A stretch of DNA of 64,000 bases from Rhypophila decipiens. Its lineage: Eukaryota > Ascomycota > Sordariomycetes > Sordariales > Naviculisporaceae. Shown here one piece after another: positions 46,288 to 58,700 of the stretch (its first letter is position 1; each line of letters begins with the position of its first letter). The stretch is from assembly GCA_033297075.1 (NCBI GenBank), contig MU858112.1, forward strand, positions 1 to 64,000, read 5' to 3'. Below the pieces are notes generated by a model. That model did not search any database. It had not been told where the DNA came from and worked only from the letters and a program-made list of their open reading frames with translations. A program made the translations under genes and the position numbers.

Positions 46288-47093
46288 TCATCTCCGGATG
46301 GTAGAATCCCCTTCCTCCTCCTCCACCTCACGATCCCGACCCTCAGGCTGCTCTTCCTCTTCTTGGCCAAGACCACCATCAGAACTGGATTTTCCATTGT
46401 CTCCAACAACTCTCTCATCAGAACCAGCAGCTGACGATGGTGCTTCTTCAGCGGCAGGTGGTTCAGGTTCTTCTTTGGCCATGACGTTCTCAAATGTAGA
46501 CCAGAGAGCCTCGACTGATGAGAATTCGTTTCCCACCTTTGCGTGCGTGAATTTGTTAGGTTTTTCTTTTCAGAAACATGACTTAATGTTATGGGTTGGG
46601 TATAAAAAAGGTGTGCTGGATGATTCGGTGAAAGGGAGGATACGGAACGGGGAGGGGGGGGGGGGGGGGGGTAGAATAGACTCACTGCTATGACGGCTTC
46701 TAGTGATCTGTTGAGTTTGTTGATGTTTGCTAGGACGTGTTCGAAGCTCTGTATCATATGAGATTAAGGTAATCAGCTTTACTAGCTTTCGTTGGTTTGA
46801 TAAGGAGAGAAAGTCCAAAAGCCTATGCTCTCCCCCTCTCTCTGGGATATATGTAGATTAGGAGACTTGATGTATATACAGAGTGCTCTTCTTTCATGGC
46901 TCATACGTTTCGTTCCCCAGAGAAACGGTCTTTTCGACCGAGCTCAGGAAGCAATAACTAAGAGATCGGGATGGGGTAGGGTGCATACCATGGCAATCTC
47001 CCCGATTAGTTCCTCACGTTGCTGCTCGAAATATGTCTTTTCCGCCGACGAGGTTCCTCTCACCCCAGCCGCAGAGACTGGCCTTGATGCCAT
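46288..47093 (-). CDS. dad1: DASH complex subunit Dad1
   Basis: Model: complement(46288-46536, 46686-46748, 46989-47093), 138 residues. Recognised by TSSAEKTYFEQQREELIGEI, then FEHVLANINKLNRSLEAVIA and VGNEFSSVEALWSTFENVM, the whole conserved core of Dad1 (about residues 13-80). Dad1 is part of the DASH/Dam1 ring that couples kinetochores to spindle microtubules. The C-terminal 55 residues are acidic (EEEEQPEGRDREVEEEEGD) and not part of the core. Introns of 240 and 149 nt are long for this genome; the second contains a 19-base C run on the coding strand. The middle exon is 63 nt and phase 0 at both ends, so skipping it would delete 21 core residues without a frameshift. Confidence 0.92.
46653..46671 (+). 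repeat. 19-base G homopolymer inside a dad1 intron
   Basis: Nineteen consecutive G on the + strand (C on the coding strand) within the second intron of dad1. Length may be unreliable because sequencing often miscounts such runs. Confidence 0.9.
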
Positions 47094-50000
47094 TATTTTT
47101 TTGGCGAAATGTGCTGGGTTGACTTGATGAGAGTATCGTAATTATCCGTAAGTTCGCTTTTTTGTTCTTTTCTTTTCTGGTGCTGTGATGTAAATAACGC
47201 TCAGGTCGAAATTTCGGTTGCCCGCTCTTTGGGCCTGGACTTTCAAAGATGAACGAGGAACGAGGGGTCTTGGTAGAGTCTAGGTGGCTGGCGTGTGCAT
47301 AAGCGTTGAAGGTTGGTGATGCTCGAGTTCGAGACGCGACGACACCCCGCAGAGACGCGATTCATCGATTTCACTGTCACTGAAAACTGACCGGGGTCTT
47401 AATTGCTGCGGGGTTCGTTGGAGGTTGCTGGGCGGTGGACGAACGGTACGGTACGGTACGCCACAACTGGGTGTCAATACAAGATACAGAGTATCACATT
47501 GTCTTGTCGAGGTCCGGAGTTGGGTGCAACTGCGACATCATCGCTCGGGGAACAAACATCGAGACGGAGGTGTTATCCTGCTATTGGTTATATCTAAGTC
47601 ACCTGCTTTGTTTCTGCTTTCTTAGATTAAATCTCATGAGTGGAAAACAAACAAACCTAAAGGGACCGGTTAGACATCGGCCTCAAGCGGGGATACCGGA
47701 TCACCAACATATATTCAGTACGTACGGATACCCCGTCTTTTACACATATTAGTACACATCGCATGTAATCTTGAACCCCCCCAAGATTAACTCGGGTCGC
47801 AAAGGTGATTTTCAGATATCTCTATCAATAATCAAGACAGCATGAGCATTGCAAAGCTTGGTGTGCCATTTCTCATGGTCCGGGGAAATGGCAGGCAGTG
47901 TATAAGCCTCACCCCCTGATTGGTCCAAACCGCCCAACCCCCCGAGAGGGCCCCAACGAAAGTCAGCTCACATCGGGAGGGAACCAACCCAACTTTTGGC
48001 CACGGACACGGGAAGAGCACCGAGTACACTGCGCTCAAGACCGAGAGCCAACGCGGCCAACCCCGTACTCGATTGGATTTTTACCCTTTTGGGAAACTCG
48101 TCCGTGAAATCTTGACTCTGATTCTTCGCGATGGGAGCTGTGAATCATGTTTAGAAGCATGGAGGCAAGGGTAACGTAAGACTTGATTCAGCGTGCGTAA
48201 TTGGTCTTGAACACGAAGTGGCCTCCTTGTAATGCCGAAAGAAAATGACGAGGTGGGTATTATATCTTTGCTCGTTCCCATCCACTCCCACTCCTCTCGA
48301 TTCATCTTTCCAAGAGTTCAAGTGAAGAAACGAATAGCAGGAAGTGATAATACTCTCTATTCTCATCTTTTGAGTTATATATTCGCTGCAAAAGATGGCT
48401 GTGCATGAGGCGGTCTGGGGAGCCACCTACTACGTACCGATTCCGACCCCCGCGACTGACACACACACTCGACGACATACTTATACCGACATGCCGAACA
48501 ATCGATAACGACAGCCTCGAGGTCAAGACTGGCGGTGAAGCAAATGTGCAGTTTCGTGTTACAGGCGTGATGGAATTTGGAAATTCGGCATCTTCCTTCA
48601 CATCCAAACTCCTACCAAGTGATTCGGAACATTCCAGATCTGCTTACTGATATAGGAGGGCATGCTGGGTTGGCCAAATGGAGTGGTCTAAAGAAGCAAA
48701 GAGAAGGAAACGAAGGAGGGCCAAACGAGGCAACCAGATGAGCCAGGATCAAGATCAAAAATCCCTCGGGGGGTGAAGGACGGGATCTACGGGTGGTTGA
48801 GGTGCGCTGCCGTAACGGACGGCCGTCGAGGCTACCGTCTTGAGTTGTTGCTCGACTTGGAACGGTCACCAGCGAGCAAAATACCTCCTACATTGAATCG
48901 ATCAAACAGAACCAGCTCAGGGTGTGGGATTATCCGGCTTGGATATCTGACACTCGGACGAGGGGAGCAAGGCAGCCACACCATCATGGTCACCATGTGA
49001 TGTATCTCCACTCTCCAATATGGGACGCGACCTAACAGACTCGTATGGACATTCAGCATGGCAGGCTGGACCGCGGGCTTTCTGATGAGATGGGATGGAA
49101 AGGGACAAGTCATGCCAAGCTGGGATAGTGTCGAGCTGGAGACAGCAGGTCGTACGGGCCAGGGACGTCCATGAGCTAACTCGGAGGTATCAACGACGAG
49201 CTCGATTCCTCGATTCCGCTACTGCTTCTCCACTTGTCCATCCTTGTCTAAGCACAGGCCCGGCCAACAACCAAGCGACAATGAAGGGCAGGGAGCAAGT
49301 TGTTCAGCAGTCGCACAAGAGTTGGACCTAGCTGGCCTCGGTACCTTGACTCTTCCTCCGTCACTGCCTATCAGCTGGACAGTCTTTGAGTCTGGCAAGG
49401 CCGGCGATATGGTCGCTCCAAAGAGCCATACGAGGCGCTTTGAGTCAAATCGACCAACTTCAGCGCGGAATATTAGCACAAAGACTGGCAATCGATTCCT
49501 GTTGACAAGATCAGCTGAAGTTCAGGCCAACCCAAGAAATTGGTAGAGGCCAAGGTCCATGCCTCCTGAACCTCAGACTTGCTGACAGCCACATCTGGGG
49601 TAGGGATAGGTGGCTGGAGAGGGCCGACGAAGCACGTGCAAAAGAAGTCTTTCGACGGCAATAGCAAGCACACAAGGCCGGAAACCTGGCGGCCGATGTG
49701 GCAAAAACCTGCGTCACACCAGTTCGGTGAAGCGGCAGAATGAGGGTTGACTGAGGCAGCCTTCCCCCCCGGTGGTGACTGAAGACGCAAATCTCAGGAT
49801 CCCAGGCCAGCTGAAGAAGGATTGAGGGAGGGGCGCGGAAACAAAAGGCGAGGGTTTGGGTTGATCATGGGTGAGGCTGTGTGCCACGAAATGACCGCGG
49901 AGACCAAACATTAGGGGCACGCTGTGCTTACGGCATCGCTCGTCCCTGCTTGATCCGAGGGGAGAAAATTCGTCAGGTGGTGGTGACCGTCGCTGGGGGT

Positions 50001-51979
50001 GTGGCGGGTGAAGTTTGAACCCTCAGAGCCTCGTCTTTGCTGGTTTAGGAGGATTTGATTGGCCCTTCAATGCGGCTGAGGAGCTGAAGGGTTTGTTGGG
50101 GAGTGATTGCGTGGACTGGCACCCTCTTCGGCAGAGCCGTCAGCATTCCGACCATGATAAAAACCTTGATACAGATAATTAGATCAGATGTATGACATTT
50201 GCACATGGGATGCTACGCCATCAAAAGATTAGAAGATTCGAAGGAGGTGGTCAAACAAAGAAGTTCCTGGAATGCTATTGTCTGATACTTGTGTTGACGT
50301 GCATCGCGACCATCTCAGTGCCCGGGTCTTGGCGCTTGAGAGCCAAAATATGCCTTGTGAAAGCCAGCCGGTTCAGTCGCATTGTCAAGGACCGGACGGT
50401 GAAATGAACGAATTGCTTTGTGCCACCACCGATATGTTGATATCGAGATGAAGTTGTTGAACTGATCAAGATGGAAGACGTTGGAGCGATTGGCGCGAGT
50501 TGGCGCGAGTTGGCGCCACATCCCCCTCGCTGGGAGATGATGATGTCTCGGATCGTAGCGCAGGCCTCCTACTGGCTGCCCCTGGAGCTTTAAGGTTTTA
50601 GGGTCCCCACATGGCGACTGACCAGCCACTGATGGGACTGTCATGGCGCGGTCATGGCAGGTGCTTGGCCTGGTGTAACCAATTCGCTCTGCCACAGCGC
50701 CTAACCCGTCTATTTCTGAAAGGCCAAGCAGAATCGCCGAGAATGAGATGCTGGTGGCATCTGTCAATCTGGATTTTATCAGCCTCTTCTGTCACTCTGC
50801 ACATCGATATCATATTCTGTTTTGGGTTTCTTGGTTCCTTTCACGTACGGAGTAACTTACTTCGCCTCATCGTCTCCCTTCCTGGTTTGTGTAACCAAGC
50901 TTCCCTACCGCCGTTGCTGACACTTCTTGTGTCTGGATCCAGTACCCCGGCAACCCGCGATGCTTTGCCGCGACCCTCCCAGGACTAGACTTTACTCCAA
51001 GACATCGGACACCATGTTTTTGGCCCTTGGATCTCCCGATTTGGCCATCAGCTTTGTTCCTGATGATAATCTACCATCCCATACTACTTACTACCTTTCA
51101 ACGAAACTTGAGCAAGGAAATTTGCGGCTAGCATTCAGGCAACGAAATAATTCTCTCCCTTTGCTTCATTGTTGGCCTCCGGGAGTGATTCGCGAGGCTG
51201 TTTCTCTCTGTTACACGTTCCTCTCTCAGTCTTTCTCGCATCAATCCTGTCAGCGGCTCTGGGCTCAATGTGGAAGTCGTCGTCATTACTCTCCATCATA
51301 CTCCTGATGTTACTCATGAGCTGTGACAGAGTATTACTAAACGCCATGGACCTCGAGCGAGGCTGAGGTTTATACGACGGATGTGCGGAGTTAGGCCGGC
51401 TCATCCACTCACAAGGTGGCCGCCACATCATCTGTTCCAAGTGGAAATCAACCTACTGTGGCTTTGCTGCTCCCCGAGCAGCCTTGATGGTCATTCTCTC
51501 TCTTTTATTCCCAAGTTACTGTATGGTACCACACCGAAACACACCTTGGCAGCACTTCCAGCCCAGTCAGGGGGTACCGTCTTGTATTGTTCACCACACT
51601 CTACACGGCCAGAATGTGGCATATGGGTCAAACCAAAAGGGTGGTGCCTAACATCTTCTTTCCATAAAACTTGACCCTCTACCGCACATGGACCAATCTT
51701 ACTAGCCCGACTTTGTTTCCCTTTCTCCATTCGATATACCACAAGCCACTTTGACCCAAACCAAACATAGGATACTTGTAGCCTGGCTTTTGAGGCTACC
51801 TCTTTGAACACACCTCCAACATCCGGGACCACATCCATATATATATCTTGGCTTGTGCCCACTCCAGCAACCAACCACGACCTCGACAACTTCACACTAC
51901 CTCGCACTATTCTTGTGTGGCCACTGAACAACTGACCACAAACCCCAACTGCTACAAGACCCCAATTTGATCGACACGC
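47094..51979. other. Gene-poor stretch, 4.9 kb
   Basis: Starts as the upstream region of dad1 and ends as that of the coiled-coil gene at 51980. Small features only: (GGTAC)3 near 47446-47460, a tandem TTGGCGCGAG pair near 50490-50515, TACGGAGTA at 50846-50854. The last 400 bp include a TATATATATC run near 51836-51847, a possible TATA box. No gene recognised in any frame. Confidence 0.5.
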
Positions 51980-52717
51980 ATGCCCGGTCATCGGGTCTTC
52001 ATCGAGACCAACCGTGCTGGTAGCCCAGTCTTTATCCGCCGCCGTCGTCCCAGCACCAGCAGCGGGAGCGGCAGTAGTTCCTACACCACCCCTTCCTCCT
52101 CCTCCCGCCATCATCGACCAAGAACACCAACCATGAACGACGAACGGATTCACCTGCTCAGGAACGAGGTGGAGCGGCTCCTAGAGCGGGAACGGGAGCT
52201 AACCTACTCGTACAACCAGGCCATCCGGCACAACGAACTACAAAAGGTCGAGGCTCAACGGATACAACGCAGCATGTCAGACCAGATCCACCGTCTCCAA
52301 CACGAGAAGTCAAAGATGCGCGAGGAGACAGAATCGGCACTAAACTCATCCAACAAGTACCAAGTCAAATACCGCGATGCCAAGGCCAAGAACGAGAGGC
52401 TAGAGCGCGAGAACGACGGATTGACGGCGAGGATCCGCGACTTGACGGGGCGGATCCGCGTGGATACTGACCAGAAGGTCCTCGAGCTCCGGAGCCAGCT
52501 CGAAGACTGGAGGCGACGCTACGCCTCGTCGGAGAAGACTCTGGGCCGGATGCGCGAGAATCTCGACCAGAGAATCGAGGAGGTCCACGTTCTCACCAGG
52601 GAGAATCAGAACTTGACGAGAGACCACCAGACCATGGCGAGGGAGAATGATATCCTCAAGAGGTCGCTCGAGACGGCCAAGAGGATGCTCAACAGGCATG
52701 GCCTTTACATTACGTGA
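51980..52717 (+). CDS. Coiled-coil protein, unknown function
   Basis: Single exon, 245 residues. The first 50 residues are Arg/Ser/Thr-rich and disordered (RRRRPSTSSGSGSSS). From about residue 52 (MNDERIHLLRNEVERLL) to near the end it is one long, highly charged coiled coil with regular heptads (RLERENDGLTARIRDL, TRENQNLTRDHQTMARENDI). There is no signal peptide or membrane segment. I recognise no named family; similar short coiled-coil proteins are common in sordariomycetes. An in-frame ATG at 52133 in a better context (CCAACCATGA) could be the true start and would give 194 residues. The next gene is 9.4 kb away, so context says nothing about its job. Confidence 0.72.
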   Translation: MPGHRVFIETNRAGSPVFIRRRRPSTSSGSGSSSYTTPSSSSRHHRPRTPTMNDERIHLLRNEVERLLERERELTYSYNQAIRHNELQKVEAQRIQRSMSDQIHRLQHEKSKMREETESALNSSNKYQVKYRDAKAKNERLERENDGLTARIRDLTGRIRVDTDQKVLELRSQLEDWRRRYASSEKTLGRMRENLDQRIEEVHVLTRENQNLTRDHQTMARENDILKRSLETAKRMLNRHGLYIT

Positions 52718-55700
52718 TTTCCTTGAGAGGACTTGGAGGAATCTGCTCTCTATTCCCCATTTCGGGAGTTAACACATCTTCTCTCCGTGGCATTAGTGCT
52801 ATTGTTCGGCCCTATTTTTGACGACGTCGCCATCCAAGCCCAAGCGTCGAGCCCAGCGCGTTTTTCTGGCGTTTGACGACACATTCAGAGAGCTTTTTAG
52901 AAAGCCCAGGAAACGAGTCCAGCCGCTCAAATCCGTATGTTGCTTCACCATTTCTTCCATCTCTCAGACAGTCCACCATTGCTTACGATAAGACATCAGA
53001 AGTGCGGTTCGACGAGGGAAAAAAAAACCTATTATATACGTTCTGTTTTAACACTTCTTTTCGACCAGTTGAGAAAGAAATGATGACGGATCTTGTCACA
53101 GTCCGATCTACATTATACCTCCTGGTCATTGTACGCTGGTGTTTTATCTTCCTGGGATTTACAGCACCGGGGATTTTGTATTAGACTTTCGGTATTTCAC
53201 AGTCTCTATTATCTTCTGATACTACGGGATTCTTGTATTTCTTTTATCATCTCCGGGGGTCTTGTCATTGGATTTTCTTATTCTTCGACGCTTGTCTCTC
53301 TCATGTTTTGGTCGGTTTCTCTGGCACGGTTTTGCCAACTTTAATTTTTTCTTTCTCTTGAGCATTAGTCGGAAGCATGTATTACATTACATTTAGACAA
53401 GATATACACATAAACCCAGAAAAAGGAGGCTATTCCCATCTTGGGGTTGTAAACTGCAGTGAAGACTGAATTATCCGACTTGCCTGAGATACCCTTACCC
53501 ATTTCACTTTGCGCTACACTAAATGTCAAACAAAAAGAAAAGAGTGGTGTTTCCATCGTGACGTGTCCCATTTGTGGCCATTCCAACATGGGCACACACT
53601 TTACTTTCTGACTGGGTACGTACCAAACATCCAGAAGCAGATAAGGTAGGTATGTACAATAGCTGGTGGTGTCACACCACAGACAGACGACCAGGCCCAT
53701 TATGAGCACCCGGGCAGGGTTGGTCTCGTTTTGCGGTCTCGGTGTGATCAGGTGAGATCTGCTCCGTGTGGGCTGTTTGGCTGTCTAGAAACCAGCCAGA
53801 CGAACGACAAAGAGATAGATGTGACAGCGAGCCAGGCATGTGATAACCGTTGTTTGTTGGTCCGAAGACGGAATGAGATGATCCATGGTACGTAGTAGGA
53901 TTTACACACACACCGAGCACACAACTGCCATCTTGACTGCCATCTACGTAATGGGTCTCTGGCAAGGGGGGCCGCGGTACACGACTGCATTGACCGCAAG
54001 GCTGGCTGGCTGACTCCATGTCGCTGGTCTCCTGGATTCCTCTTTCCTGATAGGCGTGAAAGTCCTACTACGTACATGAGATCTGATCTCGGCAGTAATC
54101 ACCATACGTATTATGCCCAGATGCGCACCAGCCAGCTAGCTACCTCGGATATCTACATCAAGGTTTCAAGGTCAAAATGGAAGGATCGAGAAGTGGTCGC
54201 ATTTACCATTTACTGTCCTGCCCGTCCTCGATTGAACCCATTGAAACCATTGAAACCATGAGCAAAGTTATTAATGGCATGGCATGGCAGGACAAAGCAG
54301 AGGATTACGAATCTTGCTTCTCTCTCCTGGGCAGCAGCAGGAACGAAAAGTGACTCTGCTGCCCTGGCATTTATTCAAGCATTCCAATCCCAAAACTTTA
54401 CTTGCTTGCAATAAATGGATGGACATTTGCACAACTGAGCAAACGTTGGTTGTTTTAAATCCGCAAGCTACCAGGTAGGTAGGCGTTGCATTCGATACAG
54501 TCAGTCACTGATGTTTGTTTGGGGGTGGGTGTAGGATCTGATCTGCGGCGTATCGGTAGTAATTTAGCGTAGGAAGGGGCACAGTTTCAGGTTGTTCCCA
54601 ACACTTGACTCGACTGAGGCTGGGACGGACTTGGATTTACTGGGGACACATACCAATAGTACTCGAGATATCTACGTATGGATATACTACTCCGTAGCTT
54701 TGAGATGATCAAAAGTTCGACGTATATCGGTAATCACGAAAGAAAGAAAGAAAGAAAGAAAGAAAGTGATCTTTGGTCCCGAGGAATCGTTGGGCGTGGT
54801 TTGCCTGGTAAGCAATCAACCGACTAGTAGACTAAATACCTTTGATCATTCATAATGATCTGCCAACGTAAATCATGTATCTCTCCTCCTACCTACCGGG
54901 CTTATATATCTCCGGATTGGATGGGCTGTGTATATCGGTTCATGTGCCGTCACTTTTTGGTATTCACCGTCCATGCAACTGGCACACCAGACAGACTACA
55001 GGGAAACCATCCAAAAAGACAGGAGATCACAGGAAGTGGTACAAAGGGTCTTGACCCTACTCTCGGGGTTACAAATAATGGGGGAAAAGTAAAAATGAGC
55101 TTTTCGATATGCTGATGCAAGTCGGTACTTGTCCGAATTCGGCGATCCGAGCGGTGCCGTGTAAGTGAGTGAGCAGCGCCGTTGCGGCAAGCAGGACCTT
55201 CCTTCCGGCCGGCCAACCGGGAGGAATGTCTAATAGATCTCAGTAGTAATATAACAGGATAAGAGGTTGGTAAAAGATGCGCCAACACTAGTTTTCGCGG
55301 TTGCGATATCTTTTTTCTTTTTGGTCTACGCGATGTATAGTTTTTGGTAGTTATGTGATTACCCGTACCAATACCCGCACGATATGGGGCGTCAAATACC
55401 GTAATGGAGACAACAGCGACCGGCCGCACTTTGTCAGGGGCTATGAGATATGCCGTCAATCATGATAGGCTTCGTGTCCCATTATGGATATCAGTTTCCA
55501 TACCTCTCATCACTCCCTCCATGTCTCGCTGGCTGGAGATTTGTCAATTCTCTCATCAGTGCACTTGTCCACTTACGGATTGAGTTACCGATACGGAGTA
55601 CGGATAGCGTCGTATCTGCCTGGTAAGGCGTTGGTTCGGCGGTCCCCATTCACCTGGGTCAAGCCACGCTCCTTGAACGCTGTGGGATTTAGTGCGCGCT

Positions 55701-58700
55701 AGGCCCTATCTATGGAGACAGACAGGGTTTGTTGACCGTTAGGTTCCAGCTTTGGGAGGCAAAGGTCAGTGTTTCCACAGCACCCTTGTCTTTGGCTGCT
55801 CGCTCCAGGTTCTGGACCCTTGTTGTGGATCTCGCATCTCGAGTCCGAGGGGGCTATGACGATACCGTAGTCCTATCCGTACCGTCGATCCTGGAGGCAG
55901 CTTGCACGATATTCGTAGATATCAAGATGTACATGTTGAAAGCTGAAATGTACAGTTGAGAATAGAATGGCAAAATGGATTTGCTAGGTATCGTATAATA
56001 TCCGCTCCAATATCCGCTCTTACCGCAGCTTGCTAGCAGGCCGTGAAGTCTTGTTAAAGTGTTTACCTAATTCTCAGGTAGAAAAGTCTTGGAGACCATC
56101 TCCCCTACGATTCGTCGGTTCGGGTCCGTACCTATCAGAGAGACAGTTGCTGCTTCAGTTCTGATTCAGGGTGTTTGCAACGTTGTGAGTCCTAGATCCA
56201 CTGGTTGCAGGTAAGAGTCTCCAATGGTACGGCCATCCACAGCCTTAAACAAAAACCCTGCCTACCTTGGCGTTGGTCGATGGCTTCATCGATCCACTTG
56301 CTGCGAGCAAAGGCAATGACTTGCATCTATCCGCGGGTAATGGACCCTATGCACACCACACGATGGAACCGCGGGTATGGCTTGCTTGGTGTAGCCACAG
56401 TGGAGACCGAGAAGCTGGAGAATCTCCCAAGCCAAGGCAAGTGATGGAGGACTCAAACCAAACCAGGCAGCAAGCCAGCGGAAGGAAGCGCGGACTCGAG
56501 AGCGGAGATTAGACCGCATCGGAACTAAGTACCGGTCAGGTCAGGTTGCATGTTTCCGTTGTCAACGATGACTCTTTCGGACGCGATACCGGCATGGAGA
56601 TGGGCCTTGGAAAATGTGGGGATGGCATCACCTGGCAGTCGATCCCCGGTGTGCTTGATCGGCTATCAAACCTTCGTTCCCGATGTGAGCAGGTTTGTGT
56701 GTCGTGGTTTCTTCCCTTGCCGGCCGGTTACGAAGGCTTGAGACTTGCACCCGCCGCCGTTTTGGCCTGCGCAGAGAATGCGCAGGTGCGCAGAATCGCG
56801 GCTTCTGTTTTTAATACTGTCCGCAAATGAGCCCAGATCCGTTATTTTGATCAGTTCTTTGACGCAATGTCATGCTCCGATCAACGCCGAGTCTGTCCCG
56901 ATGTCTGTTCTAATGCTTGTTAACAACGGTCTGTGTCATTGCTCAGACCACCCTTGTTCATTGCCTCGTCTTGTATCAATATTCTTCTCATGTCAGGTTT
57001 CTGGATCTCTTATGAGCGTCATCAATTAGTCTCATTCGTTGTTTACAAAGTTTAACAGGAGCTTCTAAGTGTCGGTTACCTGGAGCAATTCCCGTCCCAC
57101 AAACTACTCTATATCAAGCAGTGGATGATTTGATATCGACCTTCACATACTCGGTATGATGAATGTTTGACATAAGCAACCGCCAGCGGGATCCTACCCT
57201 TCATCTGGGAGAGTAAGCAGAAATCTCGTTCATCGTGTGTAACCATCTCAATATCATCTGCCAGCCGCGCCATCATCAGCAGTCAGGGACAGGAACACAC
57301 AACACTCATCCCTGGTCTCGACTGAACCTGGGTAGTATAAAAGGTTGAGACGACGTAATCTCTGATTGGTAATAAGACGCTTCATCATCAATAACCGGAC
57401 AACGAGGGCAAAAATAGACTCCAAGGGCAAAAAAGCTGGCGATCTGAAGCAAAGGTGAACGGAACGAAGAAACAGGTGATCTGGACCTGCGCCTTAGACC
57501 TGCATGACCAAGCTCCAAGTTGTTTTATCACCATATCCTCTTACCCTGCAGTCGGCGTACGTAGTCCGTTTTGCGTATCATTCTGCGGCCGCAGTTTACA
57601 TGGCCCAGGACTAATAAGAAGGTCGAGGTGAGTGATGTGGAGGTACCAAACCGACGAGAGCTGTTGGCAGCTGAGATGATTGGGCCAATGAGAGGCTCCC
57701 AAACTAGAAATATTCAACACCAAACATGATTCCGATATCAAGGCAGTCAGTCGGCAAAACAGACCTCTTTTTTTTTTTTGGGTTTGCGCGTTTGAATGAC
57801 TCCTTGAGACGAGACGGTTCTACCGAGGAAAAATGGAGCTAGCAGGCGGGTAAAAGAAGCTGAAAATCATCCGAGGTTTTTGTAGCCCGCTACGCCGTCC
57901 AAAAATCTCATCGCCAGTTCTGGCGAGTGAGCTTGCGAGTCTAGGGTTGGGATGATTGCGTAGCCTAGGCACTCGCCGAGGCATCTTCTGTTTCGATGTT
58001 GGACAAGCAAAACAAACCGTTCTGGAATCTGGACCAGGAATCGTCCGTCTGATCATTAGCCCACTTATAACCATATATGTTCAAAATTAATTGGCCATCG
58101 CCAAGACGAAAGACCTCTGTGGCTTGATACAGATAGATTTGACGGAACCCATTTTTGGCTTATTTTGCCTTTATTCTCGGTAAGCTTCACCTCCGTGCTC
58201 CGGCTGGGTCTGTCATCACCTCTTAGATATGCCAGGAACAGGAGGAATATCGGCCTTATATCCGGGTGTAAGTATCCGTGAGAAATCTCGTGCCAATTAA
58301 TTTGTATGATCCCGTGTCTTGTTATCGGTTCTTCTTGCTCCCGTCTCTGTGCGCCTTTACCTCCTCCGCATTTTTCTTCTCCTGGGTTTCGTGTGTACGA
58401 CCTACGCCGTAATATGGACATTTGTGAGATGGTGGTCGTGGTTGGCCCTCCCCACACGCAAGTGCGTCAACAACAAACATTTCTTTGTTTTTGGCAATGG
58501 GCAATTACTTGACCACATCTTCCCTCTTTCTTCCTCTCGGTAGTCCGTGATGGATAATAGTTGTGATATGCGGCATTCCCCTGATTCTGGGCCGCCGCCG
58601 GCTACTCACACCCACTTCTGAATCCTTCCAACGGAGGTTGGTGACTCAACCAGCTCAATATATCATCATTCCCGTCTCCTGTTGGTGATGAGAAATATCA

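Noticed and set aside
51491..52153. 220-codon minus frame overlapping the start of the coiled-coil gene
   Set aside because: Antisense to the leader and Ser-rich start of that gene; Gly/Ala-rich mirror composition.
54950..55459. 169-codon minus frame in the gene desert
   Set aside because: Arg/Ser/Leu-rich with no domain; isolated, no supporting splice sites or conserved look.
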